Shown here: positions 12,838-24,300 of the stretch, one piece after another | How the letters are laid out: every line of letters begins with the position of its first letter | Numbering within the stretch: position 1 is the stretch's first letter | DNA from: Metaphire vulgaris | Lineage: Eukaryota; Annelida; Clitellata; Crassiclitellata; Megascolecidae | Reading direction: 5' to 3' | NCBI GenBank assembly: GCA_018105865.1 | Contig: CM030867.1 | Location: forward strand, 12,784,458 to 12,848,457 | DNA: 64,000 nucleotides | Translations under genes and position numbers: made by a program | The notes under the pieces: model-generated | What the model was told of the DNA's origin: nothing | What the model saw: the letters and a program-made list of their open reading frames with translations, nothing else | Databases searched by the model: none

Positions 12838-15800
12838 TTGTGGAGGCAATTCAATTTACTGAGGACAGAGAAATTAGACAAGTGGCATTTGCTTCAGGTT
12901 TTGTAGTTGTGAATTTATACAATACTGTATAAATTTCTATTTTTTTAACTACATGACTAATCAAAATCTGCTGATGCTAAATCTATTTGCTGCTGTAAGA
13001 TATAAATTATTGCTAACATCAGGGCAAGAATAAAGCTTATATAGGGTTGTAAAACTTTTTAATGAGTACCATAGATAGGCAAATTATTGGCACATTTTTG
13101 GAGTTTCTCCCATGTTAAAATTTGAAATTGTCTTTTTTTGCAGCATTCAGATTCTATATGACTTTTTATGTCTTACATTGTGGTCTGCTCTGAGAGCCAC
13201 AGGCTTGTAGAGACTGGAGTATTTTTATTGTTGACTTTTTTCATTTGAACCGCATAATTTATCGGTAGTCAGAATTCTTTATTGAGAACTAAGTTGTGGT
13301 TAGTCTCTTTACTAATTCAATCAACATTTGTGTTTTCTTTAAACACGAGTCTGTGGTTTAAATTTTTTTATTCAGCAAAACAACTTGGATTTTCTCAGTG
13401 CCATTCAGTTTCGTCTGACATACAGACTTCGCAAAGTTCATCCTCCTACCATGATTCCAGGCTTCCCTCTGCCGGACATCAACACCTATCCTATCCTTGA
13501 CGAAGCCGCAGCTGAAATTCCTCTAGCCGTATGTTTTACTGTAATGCATTTAAATGGATTATTAGTTATTCAGACTTTTAATCTCGTATTTTTGAGCAAT
13601 TGAAAAATTCCTTCAAGTTGCCTGAACAGTCCTGATTGGAATCTAGGAAAAGTTCAATTCTTCAAATATTTTGTGTTTTTAACTGCTGCTCATAAATATT
13701 TAATTTAAAATGAACAGATATGTGGCTTGGATGGCTGTGCTGCATTTTCCATCTGTGAAATTTTTGGCTCTGAATTTTTTGTAGGTGAATTTCTTAAAGA
13801 ATTGTGCTCATGACACAGAATGCCTGAGTAATCTTAATGTCAATGCAAGTTTTGACTCTTTGGAGAGGTTAGGTTCCACTCTTTAGAAAGAGATTCATGC
13901 CGGTGATTTACTGCAATTTCTCTTGTAACATCCATAGCATATGCCCATGTGAGACAATAGTCAGTCTCTTCAGGGCTTAAATTAATTCAGGAGTAAAAAT
14001 GAGAAATTTCTTTGTTGCAAACATTTCTGATGTGTTGTTTTCTGTCTTCAGACTTAATTATGTTTTGTTCTTGGATTTGTCTTTAAATTGTTTACTTTAT
14101 TAAAATTCTAAGCAAATGATTTGATTCTACAGGGATACATTTGGAGACTATGTCTTAAGAGTTGGACAAACAGAAGACATCAAACTTGAAGTGGTTGTTG
14201 GAAATAGTGATGAAGAGGCACATGAGACGATGCTGTTTGTAACTCTTCCTCTTTCACTTCTCTACATTGGATTGGATGAAAGGGTGAGTTGGAATTCTCT
14301 ATAACACTGAAGTGTGAGACAAGAAACTGTATCATGCTCACAGTTCATCTGTTTAACCTGTGTATTGTGGTATGAAATTTGACAACCTTCACACTGGTTA
14401 GATGAAGTTAGTGCCTGTTGGTGCACAGCTCTGGAGTTGAGCTTCTAAAATCCTTAGAGTCCTTATATAGTCCTCAGATCAATGTGTCTGTAGTGGTGAG
14501 GATGTATGGTTACTTCAAAGGGCCCCAATTCACACAAATAAGTTTCTGCATTTCCAAATGTAAACTTTAATCACTGTATGCACTCCCCGTATGGCTCCTT
14601 AATGAAGTCGTAGACTTCCTCCATTCCTGACAACGCTTCTGTCCACTTCTCTCAGAATGGGGGATTTCCCATCATCATGGAAGCATGCGATAGTCCTTCC
14701 GCGACTCAAGAGGCCTAGGGCCAACCCGGCAGATGTTACTAACTGCCGCCCAGTATCTAACCTTCCGTTCTGTCCAAGGTGCTAGAGAAAATTGTCAACA
14801 CGCAAATGGTCCGATACCTGCTGAAGAACAGGCTAATGTCAAAGGAACAGTCTGCCTATCGAAAGGGTCACTCCACAGAGACGACCATCTTTCCCATTTG
14901 CATTTCTTAAAATTATTTAATGCTAACTTTTCACAAGAAATGCTGATTTCAGCAACAACGAAGAAATCATTATTGTGATGGAAATTGTTGTGCTTAAATA
15001 ATTTAGAATGGCTTCTTCCATGCTGGAACATGTGACGGCATTTGGCCACAGACGTATGCTTCGTCCATTAGCTGCATTTCGTATAATTAACTGAAGAAAT
15101 AAAGTAGTCATTAACAAGCAGTACCATTGATGTTGTTAGGGTAAGCAGTATGCATGCAGTCAGTCAAAGAACATTGTTGCCTGTGCCATTGCCAATCCGC
15201 TGCATTCTGGTGAACAGGCAAAATTTGGAATTCGACTTGATCCAAAAAATGTTCATTCAACAATGCAAAAACTAAACATCTCACTTTTGGTGAACACGTA
15301 AATAGATGCATTCATGTTCTGTTTTGGTTTTGTATTTTTTCTGTTAATGTTCTTATGAATATTATTTCTGTATCTTTTAGCTTTGCTTTTTGCTTGTTCT
15401 TGTGATGAATGATTAATTATTGTCAGTTGTCACATTCTCTGAAGTCTGTTTCACTACTTTATATAAGGATTGAATTTTCCTGCAAAAATTAAGTTAATTA
15501 TTATAGCAAAATTAATAGTAATGTTGGCAGATTGAAATTCCCGAATTTAGCATGGGTTTGTTCATTATTCCTTTATTTAAAAGGCAATTATTAATTTATT
15601 AGTTACATTTTAAGAACTATTCCATCATTTAAAATATATAAAAATTATTGATTCTTATGCAGGTCTATTTGCCAGTTTTATTACATTTATAAATTAGAAT
15701 AACCTGAATTTTAGGACTAGCACAGAAACAAACCAATTGAATGACATGATGATCATAAAAGTGAAAGTCATCATTGAAGCTGATATTGAAGTTCGTGGGT

Positions 15801-18800
15801 ATGTATCATTATTTTGTGTTGTTATTTATTTATCATGTTAGAAATTTATCTATATGCAATGTTCTGAATAAAGTTGTGAATTTAACCGGTAAATTTGCTT
15901 CTTTCCCATCCCGTGGCACAATTGCCAATCATGCTGTGTCTTGTGACCTAATGACTGTTCTTTTCTGAGTCGTTGTTTGGGTTTCTTGATGCATTTAGAA
16001 AGTCAAATCCGACTGAAGTGTTTTTTGGCGGTGTTGTCCGTGGAGCCAGCGCCATGAAGAATGAACATGAGATTGGATCAGAAATCATTCACAGTTACGA
16101 GGCAAATAATACTTAACAGAAATCTCCAAATAAAGTTATTTCTTAATATTGGCATCATTGGTGGTTGTCGACATATTTCACTAGTGTCTGTGATAATCAT
16201 TTAGATGTTTTCACAGATGAGAGATATTCAGGAATTCCCTTCTGCATTTGTAAAATTACAATCATTCTGATGAGTCTGTGATGGTTGCAGGTGAAGAACC
16301 TTGGTGGTGGAGTAGTTGACAATTCAACATTGATAATTCACTGGCCTTATGAGATAGAACGAGGTCAACCAGAAGGAAAGACTTTGCTCTACCTGATGGA
16401 GTACCCAAAGGTATGGTGTGATTTGAGGTTACATTTGAGACTCTTCAGGCTTGTCAAAGCTGTACTTACGTATAAGCTCTACACTTCAAAAGTTAGTTAG
16501 TTCTTTTAATTTTTTCTGTATAGTTGAGTAAGGATTTGGATAATAAAGTGTTGCATATTGTTTATCACTGTCACATGTATATATACTTATTTACAGAAGA
16601 TGATGCACGAATAATTGTTGGGAGGAGTGATTATTGTTGTTTGTTTGTTATCTTCAGCTTGAGGGTGAGATTGAATGTTTTTCAGAAGAAAAATATATCA
16701 ACAGATTTAACATAACTGCTATTGAGGTATTCTGCTGTATTCTCACTCATTGACTAAATTATTTGTCAAAATATATTTTCTTCTGTTGTTTTGATCTTTT
16801 CCAGCTTGTTGTCTTCTTCTCTATCACACAATTACCACCAAAGTTCCATGCGCTCTATCGTTTGGTTTTTGTGCACTTTGTCAGAAATATACATGTTATT
16901 TTTGAAAAGAATGGTCAGTTCTGTCCTGATGGTGACTTGTTTATCATTTACTGGAATAATAATTACTATAGGCTATAGGCAAAAGAATCAACCTGAGGAC
17001 TGAGGTATGCCGATGACATTGTGCTTATAGCAACACCATATGAAGAACTGCAAGAATTGCTGGAGAGATTAAGTTGTTGCCTGTAGTGAATACGGTTTTT
17101 GACTGAACATGAACAAGACAGAGATCATGATATTGAATGGTAAATCAGCACAATATTGGTAGAAGGAGAAAAGATACGGTAAGTCAAATAATTTCCATAT
17201 ACAAGATTTAGAATTCCAGAGGATGCTTACTATGTAACCAAAATCAGGAGAGATTGGGCATGGGAATGACAACACTGAATAAATTACACAAAATGTGAAA
17301 AATGAAGTATCCCAATTGAAGTACAACTGCCACATGTTTTGGTTTGGCGGGTTGTCACTTACGGATGTGAGACATGGACACCTAAGAAGGATGAAGAGAG
17401 AAGAATAGAAACATTCGAAATGAACTGCCTTTGAAAAAGATTACCCGGTAGACATCTCATGTGTAGAAAAAAGAACTAATGGTAAAGTACTCCACAAAGC
17501 AGGAATGGTAAGACTACTATTAGCCAACATGAAACATTGCCTTTTCTAATATAATAATATAAATGATATTGATGAAGGATTACTATCCAAAATGCAAAGT
17601 TTTCCGATGATACAAAGACGTGCAGAAATATCGACTCTGAGGATGATGCTAAAATTTTATAGGAAGATCTAAGGAAATTGTTTCAGTGGTCTATGGAATG
17701 GCAGGTGCTTTTCAATTTCGATAAATGTTCTGTAATGCATGTTGAGAAATCTAATAATGACAATGAATATACTTTAGGGGGGGAGGTTTTAACCACAACA
17801 GTAAAAGAAGGAGGCTTGGGGGTAATCATCCATAGAAGTATGAATCCATCTCAACAATGTATGGAAGCAGTAAAAAAGGGAAACCAAATGTTGGGTATGA
17901 TGAAAAGGACAATAGTGAGTCTAGACAAAGAGATAATCGTAGAACTATATACCGGTAAGTCATTAGAAATGCCTCATCTAGAATACTGTGTTCAGGCATG
18001 GAATCCGTTCTTGAGAAAAGATATAGAGCTTTTAGAAAAAGTGCAAAGATGAGCAACGAAGATGGTTAATGGATGCCATAATTTAGGCTAAGAAAAAAGA
18101 CCAATATTGTGGATTGACAACATTTGAAAGAAGAGAGAGAGAGGGGGGATTTGATAAAAACATACAAAATAATGACTGGGAAAGTAGATGTGCCATACGA
18201 TCGATTATTTACATTGGCACACTATAGCAGCACAAGAGGCCACAAATGCAAATTGTTTAAGCAGAGAGTGGCTCCAAGAAAGAAAGTGCAAGGGAGACAC
18301 AATAGAAAAGTCCATAATACTATGGATCACAGTATGACAGTTCTGGAAGCACATCGAGCTAACCTAGGACTTTATGGACCCATTTAACCCATGCCATCGT
18401 TCAGTGCTGGTGTGGGGGCAGAGTGGAAGGATGGTGGTGGTGGTGATGATGATGATGTTGATGATGATATACTGAATTTATAAGTTAGGTAAAAAGTGAG
18501 CATAGGTCCTCATTATACAGGTTACCCATTGTTGCATTTATTGTTTATTACTATTATAATTGATTTTCTTAGTGCAAAGTCTTGATGTATTTTTGATTAA
18601 TATTTCAGAGTGACTTACTGAAGAAGAGTACGCTTCTTGAATTGGACATAAAAAAGGCAAAGCTCGGAAGACACATTAAGAGATCAGTTGATGATGCTCA
18701 AACTGAACGGCTCGAAGATGGTCGAATCGTATCCGTTGTACGCTTGGTGAGAAGCTATGATTAAATCTGCAGCTGTGATCTAATCTGTCTTGTGAATATT

Positions 18801-21082
18801 GATTCCTTTTGCCTTTCACCTGCTTTAAAATGCTATTGAAACTATTGATAGTTCATTCAAGGGACGGTTTAAAAATAAGCAATCTTGAGACTTGAGGAGT
18901 TGTTGTGATATTGTGATGCCTACATGGATAGAAGCTCTGGAAATACTTTCTGAACTTTGTCTTGTAAGCAGTGTGACATTAAGCTGGCTTGACTCTAGCA
19001 AATTAATTTGATAGTTTGTTATATAATTGACAATTTAATCTGATTTATGAATTCAAGTCTGTATTTTTATATCATGTTGAGATCATTGTAATCAGTGTCT
19101 AGCAATGTAAGTTGAACTTTAGTAATCTGCAGATGATTTTTGAATGTATTTTGGTTAAATTTCCTTTAGGATTGTGACAGACATTCGTCGAAGTGTCGTA
19201 ATATGTCTTGTAACATAAAAGAACTTTATGCAGGACAGAGTGTTGTTGTTCATATGCGATTCAGATTGTGGCATTCAACGTTCTTAGAAGTAAGACTGAG
19301 TAATGCTTGGATTTAACTAATGAAACATTATCGTTTAGAAACAGTTCAATCAATGAACTTCTATGGCGCCACTATCATGATGCCCAGGGCATCAGCCAAT
19401 GTTACAACTTTCTGAGTTCTGTTTCTCGAGTGACTGCTCTATTTTTAAAGTTTAAATGGCCTGTCATTTATAATATATAAATTGTAAATTCTGTATTTGA
19501 AAGAGTTGAGCAATTGTTTAATCCTTTAGCAGCTTCATGTTTTTAAAAAAGTAGAATTGCTGTACTTTAGCTTTTCACTCAGGGAAATCCATGAAATAAG
19601 GTTCACTTACTTATGCAGTCTGCTTAGAGCAACCTGTTTGCTTCTATGAATACTCCATATTAAGAAATATTTAATCTGATCTTATGATTATTATCAGCTT
19701 AAAGGGTTTGAATGCGTAGAAATCCAAATGACAGTTTAAAGTATAATTTCTGGTTCATTTTACTGATTTTAGGACTACACGTCAGTCGATCATGTTTTGC
19801 TTTCATCAAAAGCAGAGATCAAAATTGATCCAAAGCTCAACATACAGCAAGGAAACACTCGAAATGATGTCTTTACGGTGAGCTGCAGTCTTTTTTCAAA
19901 AACCCATGAAAACAGGTTTCAATTGCACAAATCGTAACATTTAGTTAATAAAAATTTTCTGAGAATGAGAAGTTTGTAAATATGCTGTCAACTGCAATTG
20001 TATGTTTAGATTATTTCCTATGTTATTAATATTTTATAGTTGTTGTGGAATGTGGTTTTGAGTGATGCACCCAGTCTGTTTATGCATGTGGTTCCTTATG
20101 GGTCATGTTAAAATTTGACATTAAACTATAACTTAATTAAGCACATCTTGATGTATTTATATATTGCAGTTAAGACTTAATATTTTAAAATGAATTTGAT
20201 GCATGCATTTTGCAATTCAGTCAAAGCATTTGTTTAAACTGCTTCATCTTTTGTTGCTCATATGTGTTTAGAATAATCACTATTTTTGTTTCTACCTTTG
20301 TTTGATCAAAAACAAAGTTTATATTTATAATTTCTTTAGATTTCCAATTACCTAATAACTTATCTGTGTTTTTTAAGACAACTACAATTGTGCAGCCCAG
20401 TCAGGAGATTCAGGTAGCCCCATCAGTAGAACTGTGGATCATAATTGTTGCTGTTTGCATTGGACTGCTCCTCTTCATTTTGCTAATTATTCTGCTTTGG
20501 AAGGTATTTGCAGAGTATTTATAGATTATCTTCTGCTTAATTTTAGAGTCTTTGTGGTAAACTGCAGAAAAGCTGATTTCAAAAGTGTAATGTATATGAG
20601 GTTCTCAATTTTATGCTGATGAGCTTTGATCCTTTGCTGTGGCTCTGTTGTCTTTCATCAATAATTATTATTCAGTGTCTTAAAATTCAGCACAAAGTGC
20701 AAACAATATGGCTAAGCTGAGATAAAAATAATGTTGATGTTGTGTTAGGCAGTGAGAATAACATTCATGTGTCAGGTGTTGCATATATCACTAAACACTA
20801 GAAACAAAATGCCAGTGAAAAAAAAGCATTTTGTCTGGATGCAGTAGTCACTTGAAACGTGTGTTGAAGAGGTCGGTTACCTCAAGATCTTGGAAGGCCT
20901 GCTAATTTGGCTGCAGACTTGTTGTAGCCAAGGTCAATCAGTGCAGCTGCTCTTTCGTCTGTCGGGAGTAAAACACTGTTTTTGCTTTTGCCTTTTAGTG
21001 CGGTTTCTTTGTGAGGAAGAAGCCGGATGAAATGGCCGAACATAAAGCTAAGCTGGAGACTCAGAAGGACTTTCCAGAATAG
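595..21082 (+). CDS. Integrin alpha subunit, laminin-receptor type (ITGA3/6/7 clade), 23 exons
   Basis: Cell-surface adhesion receptor chain that pairs with an integrin beta subunit. Exons: 595-797, 5208-5353, 7206-7291, 7413-7595, 7801-7975, 8446-8650, 10215-10299, 11038-11179, 11738-12119, 12564-12741, 13376-13528, 13785-13867, 14133-14283, 15140-15297, 15715-15798, 15999-16101, 16291-16410, 16658-16726, 18609-18746, 19170-19289, 19773-19877, 20378-20503, 20999-21082. All phases join and the total is 3279 nt (1092 aa, close to mammalian alpha6/7). Seen: signal peptide ending near LIDA; FG-GAP beta-propeller with three calcium loops (DFNSDGKQD, DINRDGYED, DLDFNGYPD); no inserted I domain; VFFGGVVRGASAMKNEHEIGS-like segment shared with alpha6/7; dibasic site HIKR/SVDD for heavy/light chain cleavage; one membrane helix; GFFVRKK after it in place of GFFKR. 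Laminin binding is inferred from the clade. The start of exon 14 could be 15140, 15146 or 15149 (all keep frame). Exon 16 uses a GC donor. Confidence 0.93.
1200..1850 (-). mobile_element. LINE (non-LTR retrotransposon) 3' coding fragment
   Basis: The minus strand at 1512-1766 reads an 84-residue open stretch typical of the thumb/C-terminal part of CR1/L2-type reverse transcriptases: SRLDYCNSLYLGLPKS, then LHWLPISDHIKFK. Similar but closed sequence continues on both sides. No catalytic YADD motif is present, so this is a truncated dead copy inside intron 1. Confidence 0.8.
2227..2460 (-). mobile_element. Second LINE C-terminal fragment
   Basis: The minus strand encodes 65 residues with the LINE tail signature: YNVRNSDKLSIPFARTNTRL, then YGPHTWNNLPTQIK and a final FKKRLKQ. 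This is the extreme C-terminus of a LINE reverse transcriptase. It comes from a different family than the fragment at 1512-1766 and is also dead. Confidence 0.75.
2920..3295. repeat. AAT and ATT microsatellites flanking a GC-richer block
   Basis: A (TAA)n run at 2922-2951 and an (ATT)n run at 3245-3291 are inverted relative to each other and enclose about 290 bases. The enclosed block starts with a GC-rich part (CTGTCGGACCCCCTG and onward) that I do not recognise. The layout could be one mobile unit with A/T-rich ends or a coincidence. Confidence 0.5.
3867..3935. repeat. Long hairpin (inverted repeat) in intron 1
   Basis: The arm GACTCTTTGGATACAAAAGA, extended by GACT and GGTTAAAAG, is repeated as its reverse complement immediately downstream with only a two-base bulge. 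That gives about 33 paired bases around almost no loop. No flanking duplication was clear. Confidence 0.9.
5658..5719. repeat. Near-perfect 30-bp palindrome in intron 2
   Basis: Left arm CTCTTTTGTTGCTGAATGTG plus TTACTTTATA is mirrored on the right with one mismatch and a two-base centre. It could be a tiny fold-back element or an RNA hairpin in the intron. Confidence 0.9.
5797..5902. repeat. Tandem duplication carrying GT microsatellites
   Basis: A unit of (GT)n followed by TTGTGTCCTCCTTTCTCAAC and CAGAGCTTGC occurs twice head to tail; the second copy has the longer GT run. A run of about 18 G follows at 6130-6147. The rest of intron 2 up to 7205 shows nothing further. Confidence 0.85.
8729..8835 (+). 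pseudogene. Decayed partial copy of integrin exon 5 in intron 6
   Basis: This stretch aligns with exon 5 (about 7843-7960). Exon 5 reads KWLSSPVEDLIPGVPGPEPA and the copy reads RWLPSPVEDPIPGVSGPDPS. The DNA match extends upstream over the part encoding YKNIV (ACAAGAACATT against TCAAGAACATT). The copy ends in a stop, and where exon 5 has its GT donor the copy has TTATAC. It lies after exon 6 rather than between exons 5 and 6, so it cannot act as a simple mutually exclusive exon. It looks like an old duplication. Confidence 0.8.
8996..9910. repeat. A-rich degenerate repeat blocks in intron 6
   Basis: Two blocks (about 9000-9180 and 9640-9905) consist of variants of GAAACTAAAACGAAAAAGC and similar short units. 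Between them, 9340-9392 contains GCTATGTTACCGCGCTATTT, a short motif that recurs near 36755 and, inverted, near 59140. This is probably an old minisatellite with a dispersed repeat between the blocks. Confidence 0.6.
10340..10799 (-). mobile_element. Decayed LINE reverse transcriptase C-terminus
   Basis: The minus strand reads LLYNSEIWMLTSESEQKLKA near 10750 and RRLRFFGHVHRI, then RIPYKALLGRVAGE, stop, SRGCKRKRWPDN near 10600. This is the conserved C-terminal region of RTE/L1-like endonuclease-reverse transcriptase elements. Frame breaks and stops show it is dead. It begins only about 40 bases after the exon 7 donor. Confidence 0.8.
10800..11020 (+). mobile_element. LINE reverse transcriptase fragment, opposite orientation
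   Basis: The plus strand reads IPSNWKNIIISIQKKN and SYKGISLLCNI, matching the W-K-x-x-x-I-I-P-I-x-K-K and Y-R-G-I-S-L-L motifs of reverse transcriptases. It abuts the minus-strand fragment directly and ends just before the exon 8 acceptor at 11037. Confidence 0.75.
11570..11706. mobile_element. hAT-type MITE in intron 8, next to exon 9
   Basis: 137 bases bounded by CAGTGGTTAAAGTGG and its reverse complement CCACTTTAACCACTG. Flanks TATACATC and TCTACACC are a decayed 8-bp target duplication (6 of 8). The interior is very GC-rich with repeats of GGTGCCGGGGCC. It ends 31 bases before exon 9, so it sits close to or over the branch-point zone. Confidence 0.85.
12787..12838. repeat. GT microsatellite in intron 10
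   Basis: About 23 uninterrupted GT units, 46 bases downstream of the exon 10 donor. The rest of intron 10 to 13375 holds nothing recognisable. Confidence 0.95.
14588..14900 (+). mobile_element. LINE reverse transcriptase fragment in intron 13
   Basis: The plus strand reads FPSSWKHAIVLPRLKRP, then TNCRPVSNLPF. After one frame shift near 14775 it continues as LSKVLEKIV and SKEQSAYRKGHSTETT. These are fingers-domain motifs (1-2a) of CR1/Jockey-type reverse transcriptases. It is only about 100 codons long and frame-broken. Confidence 0.85.
16981..17535 (+). mobile_element. Decayed LINE with YADD motif in intron 18
   Basis: RYADDIVLIATPYEELQELL is readable with the catalytic YADD at 17006-17017. 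Downstream GCETWTPKK and ETFEMNCL show the C-terminal region in other frames. Many indels and stops mark it as ancient. Confidence 0.8.
17640..18390 (+). mobile_element. LINE reverse transcriptase C-terminal half in intron 18
   Basis: An open stretch at 17678-18052 reads WSMEWQVLFNFDKCSVMHV, GGLGVIIHRSMNPSQQC and PHLEYCVQAWNPFLRKDIEL, a well-known CR1/Jockey-like block. After a break it continues at 18124 with RERGDLIKTYKIMTGKVDVP and STRGHKCKLF. It is better preserved than the fragment before it and from a different family. (GAT)n-like repeats follow at 18432-18470. Confidence 0.85.
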
Positions 21083-21400
21083 CACTTTGAGCTTAGCACT
21101 GCATTGGATTAGCATCACTTATTTCTATTGCACAGTTCAGACAAATCTTGAAAGGAGAAAACAATTGGAAGCAGTAATTCTACTACAAGTTTTCAATGAA
21201 GATTGGCGATTAGTATAAATGGCTGTAAATTGTTGGAAATACCAGACTTCAGGCACTTTGTGATTATTTGTCTGTTTCAATATTATGATGCATTTAGTTA
21301 TCAGAAAAGTTGTAATTAACTGTAAAATATTTGGTAAAAATGCAGACTTCTCAAGTTTACAGCTATTAAATTTAATTGTCTAGAGCAGCGATTCTCAAAC
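21083..21400 (+). terminator. 3' UTR and likely poly(A) signal of the integrin gene
   Basis: Follows the TAG at 21080-21082. ATTAAA at 21365-21370 is the best poly(A) hexamer candidate. Just beyond, CAGCGATTCTCAAACTTTTT near 21386 resembles one end of a hAT element; no partner end was found. Confidence 0.5.
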
Positions 21401-22569
21401 TTTTTTATGATATCTTGCGTGGTTGTCCCTTAGAAATTTTTGTGATGACTCGCTGACCTTATAAAATTTTAATTTTAAATTAACACATAAGCTACTTGTT
21501 TTGTCAATCAATTATTTGATCACAAAATGGCATATCTTAGTCATCAAATTTAAATTCAAATGGAATCGACACTCTTAGAGCCATCAGTGTGTTTTGAGGT
21601 GTTGGTTAGATATTTTGAAAAAGTAATCCCTTTACGGTCCCTCAGACAGAGGTGTTATATTGAAATAATCATTGTTTGTCCATTTTGCCTGTTGAAAATG
21701 AGATGCTGTATGCGGGAATTACAAACTTTTCCTCACTGTGTTGGAATCCATTATCCAGTGGTGTGAGGATGTCCGGCACCCGGAGGTACAGCGTTGCATG
21801 CACTCGCACTGAACATTACTATGCTGATGCTTTTGTGCATAATGAATTGGCGCTATAGAAGTTTAAGATTTAGTTGATTAGATTGGCCTAAAATTTGCTT
21901 AATGTCCGATTATCTCTAAATAAGTTGTTTTAAATTTATTAGCACTGTTTCTAATGGTTCTCGTTGTTCTACCGGAATCTACTGAAAACGAAATTAAGAA
22001 TCTTCTTGTTTATTTGAATATTATTTGAATATTATTAATCACGTGACTTAGCTTCGCCCTTTTGGCCTGAAGAGGCGTGGGAGTCGGATCGACGGTTGAG
22101 ACGAGCGGCGTCTGAGCGGCATTTGGACAAAGGATGCGGCTTGGTAAGTTTCAAAACGTGATTAAATGTGATAGAAATGCGAGCGCTGGAGTAGAAATTG
22201 ACATCAGATAGGCGATACTGTGGCCCTATCTAGTTTAAGCGAGGTTTAAGTATGAACGAGAAATATTTAGAAGCCGCGATTGACGTCAGATTAAAAATGT
22301 TCTGGTATTAAAATGCTAATTATTGTTTAATTGCGAAAAAATTGTTGGCGTAAGTCCCTGATGATTTGATATGGGGAACATAGTCGCTATAGAAATCCAC
22401 GAGATTTTACTTTACTTACTTATAGTCGCCAGGTATAGTCGCCCAAAAATGTATTAATAATTACTGGAGAGAATCGGCAAAAGCGACATTTTTTCTGCCA
22501 ATTTGGGCTAGATTTCTCAGCGGAATTATTCTTTGAAATAATTTAATAGCATGTAGCAATCGTTATGCT
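21401..22569. other. Intergenic region with a GC-rich spot
   Basis: Mostly AT-rich with nothing coding. 22070-22145 is relatively CpG-rich and ends in ATGCGGCTTG followed by a good donor-like GTAAGT at 22144. Joined to an acceptor-like site at 22969, the short frame would stop after about 20 codons. This could be a promoter and first exon of a non-coding transcript, but the evidence is thin. Confidence 0.3.
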
Positions 22570-22746
22570 CAGGGCGCGATTTGTAGGGGGGAGGGAAGAA
22601 TCTCCTCCCCCCACTGCCCAACTGCATCCCCTCTACTGCTACATCCCCCACCACCACTTCCCCCACTGCTACATTTCCCAACAACTACATCCCCCAAGCT
22701 CGACATACCCCCTCCCCCACTGCTCCAGGTCACAAATCGCACTCTT
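22570..22746. mobile_element. MITE (hAT-like) with perfect 8-bp target duplication
   Basis: Flanked on both sides by GTTATGCT (22562-22569 and 22747-22754). Ends are CAGGGCGCGATTTGT and ACAAATCGCACTCTT, imperfect inverted repeats. The interior is C-rich with repeats of ACTGCTACATCCCCC. A related sequence without a clear second end lies at 34665-34760. Confidence 0.88.
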
Positions 22747-24300
22747 GTTATGCTTAATAGTAGAGAACCTTGCTAGTTTAAGCTGATTCACATTGGGCGA
22801 CGGAGGCTGTTTAAAATTTAGCCATATGAGATAGGCCATAAACCTGTAAGGATTGCACACGGTAAGGCAGTGTCTAGTAAAGTGTTACAAATTTTGTAGT
22901 ATTTATTAATGGAATGTTGACTGGTCGTGGTTCACAAGCGGCTATTAATATTTGATTGGTATTTTTAGGTCAGAAATTAATTTCATTCGTAGGAGCAACA
23001 GGAAAACTGGTGGAAGAATAATTGGCAGCATATCTACACAAAGTCTTTATGGGAATCAGGTAGATTTGATGATTAACTTGAAGAGTTATTATTGTAATAT
23101 TAAAAATTATTTGTAATATGATAATTATTGTTTATAAATATCATTATTTCTTAATATAATTTTAACTATATATTGTTTTAACTTCTTAATCATCAAATCT
23201 GATTTACCCAAAATCTAAAAATTAATTCTGCTTTTATGGCTTTCTAATGGAGTAGACCAACCAACTTTACCCTAATATTCTCCCACTATTTAATAATTTA
23301 TGAATAATTAAATAAATATTCCAATACAACCCTTCCTTGATACAGCTAATTTCCAAATAAATAACCCCAATATTCCCTAATTTCATTAATTATAATTACT
23401 AATTCTAAATTGTAAATCCAAATTATTACTTAAAGTACTCTATGTATCAAAAATTTGCTTCTGCTCTCACCTATTTCAGATTCTCACTACTACACTAGTT
23501 GCCTAAATTATGAGATATCTCTATCTCTTCAGGCAAACTTTCTCTATTTCTACCCTTACAACTTCATTCCTAAATTGCAAAATAAATTACAGAATTGATT
23601 TTTGATTTCCAAGTATTATTTATAGAATAAAATAATCATGTGCTTTAGTTAAGGACTCATTTTTGAAATCAAATATATAAGACAATGCATATAAAAATAA
23701 AATAATATATATATCTTTTAATTAGCACTGAGACTCAAGACATATGGAAGTATGATGTTGTATAACTCATGAACTGATGATGAATAAATATTTGTGTTTA
23801 GTGTTTAAAAATCAGATATTAAAATATGAATATCATCATAATACATATTAAGGATGGTGTTAGAAACTCCCCCTCCTATATTATTTAGATATTTAGTTTT
23901 AAATTATTACAATACAATGGAACTGAAGAAGTGTCATATCCAAAATAGTAGCTTTAGTTTCAATATAAAGATATCTGCAAACTCTGCTGACATTCCACAA
24001 TTTACTGTGCATTCTCAAACATTTTGGATACTGTTTGTTTTAGGCAAGGAATGAATCTTTTCCAGTCTCTCAAGTTGTTGAAATTACTGAAGCTCAGTCT
24101 TTCAATGTGTGAATTATCCCATCTTTTTCTTCATGTATCAGTAGAGAATTGATGCAGACAAGGTCAGTAAATAATTTCTTACCACATCTCTTTGTGCAAA
24201 ATGTAGGAGGAAAGTGACTGGACATAAATTGTGTTTGTAAACCATGGTTTTTAATTCAATATATACACAGAGTATTAAATAAAAGAAGCACTAGAACAAA
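22747..24300. other. AT-rich intergenic stretch, nothing recognised
   Basis: About 1.5 kb with very low GC, especially 23060-23900. No coding motif, RNA gene or clear repeat was found. Confidence 0.6.

Noticed and set aside
22060..23060. A protein-coding gene starting MRLGQK across a possible intron
   Set aside because: The joined frame stops after about 20 codons and no further exon could be found.
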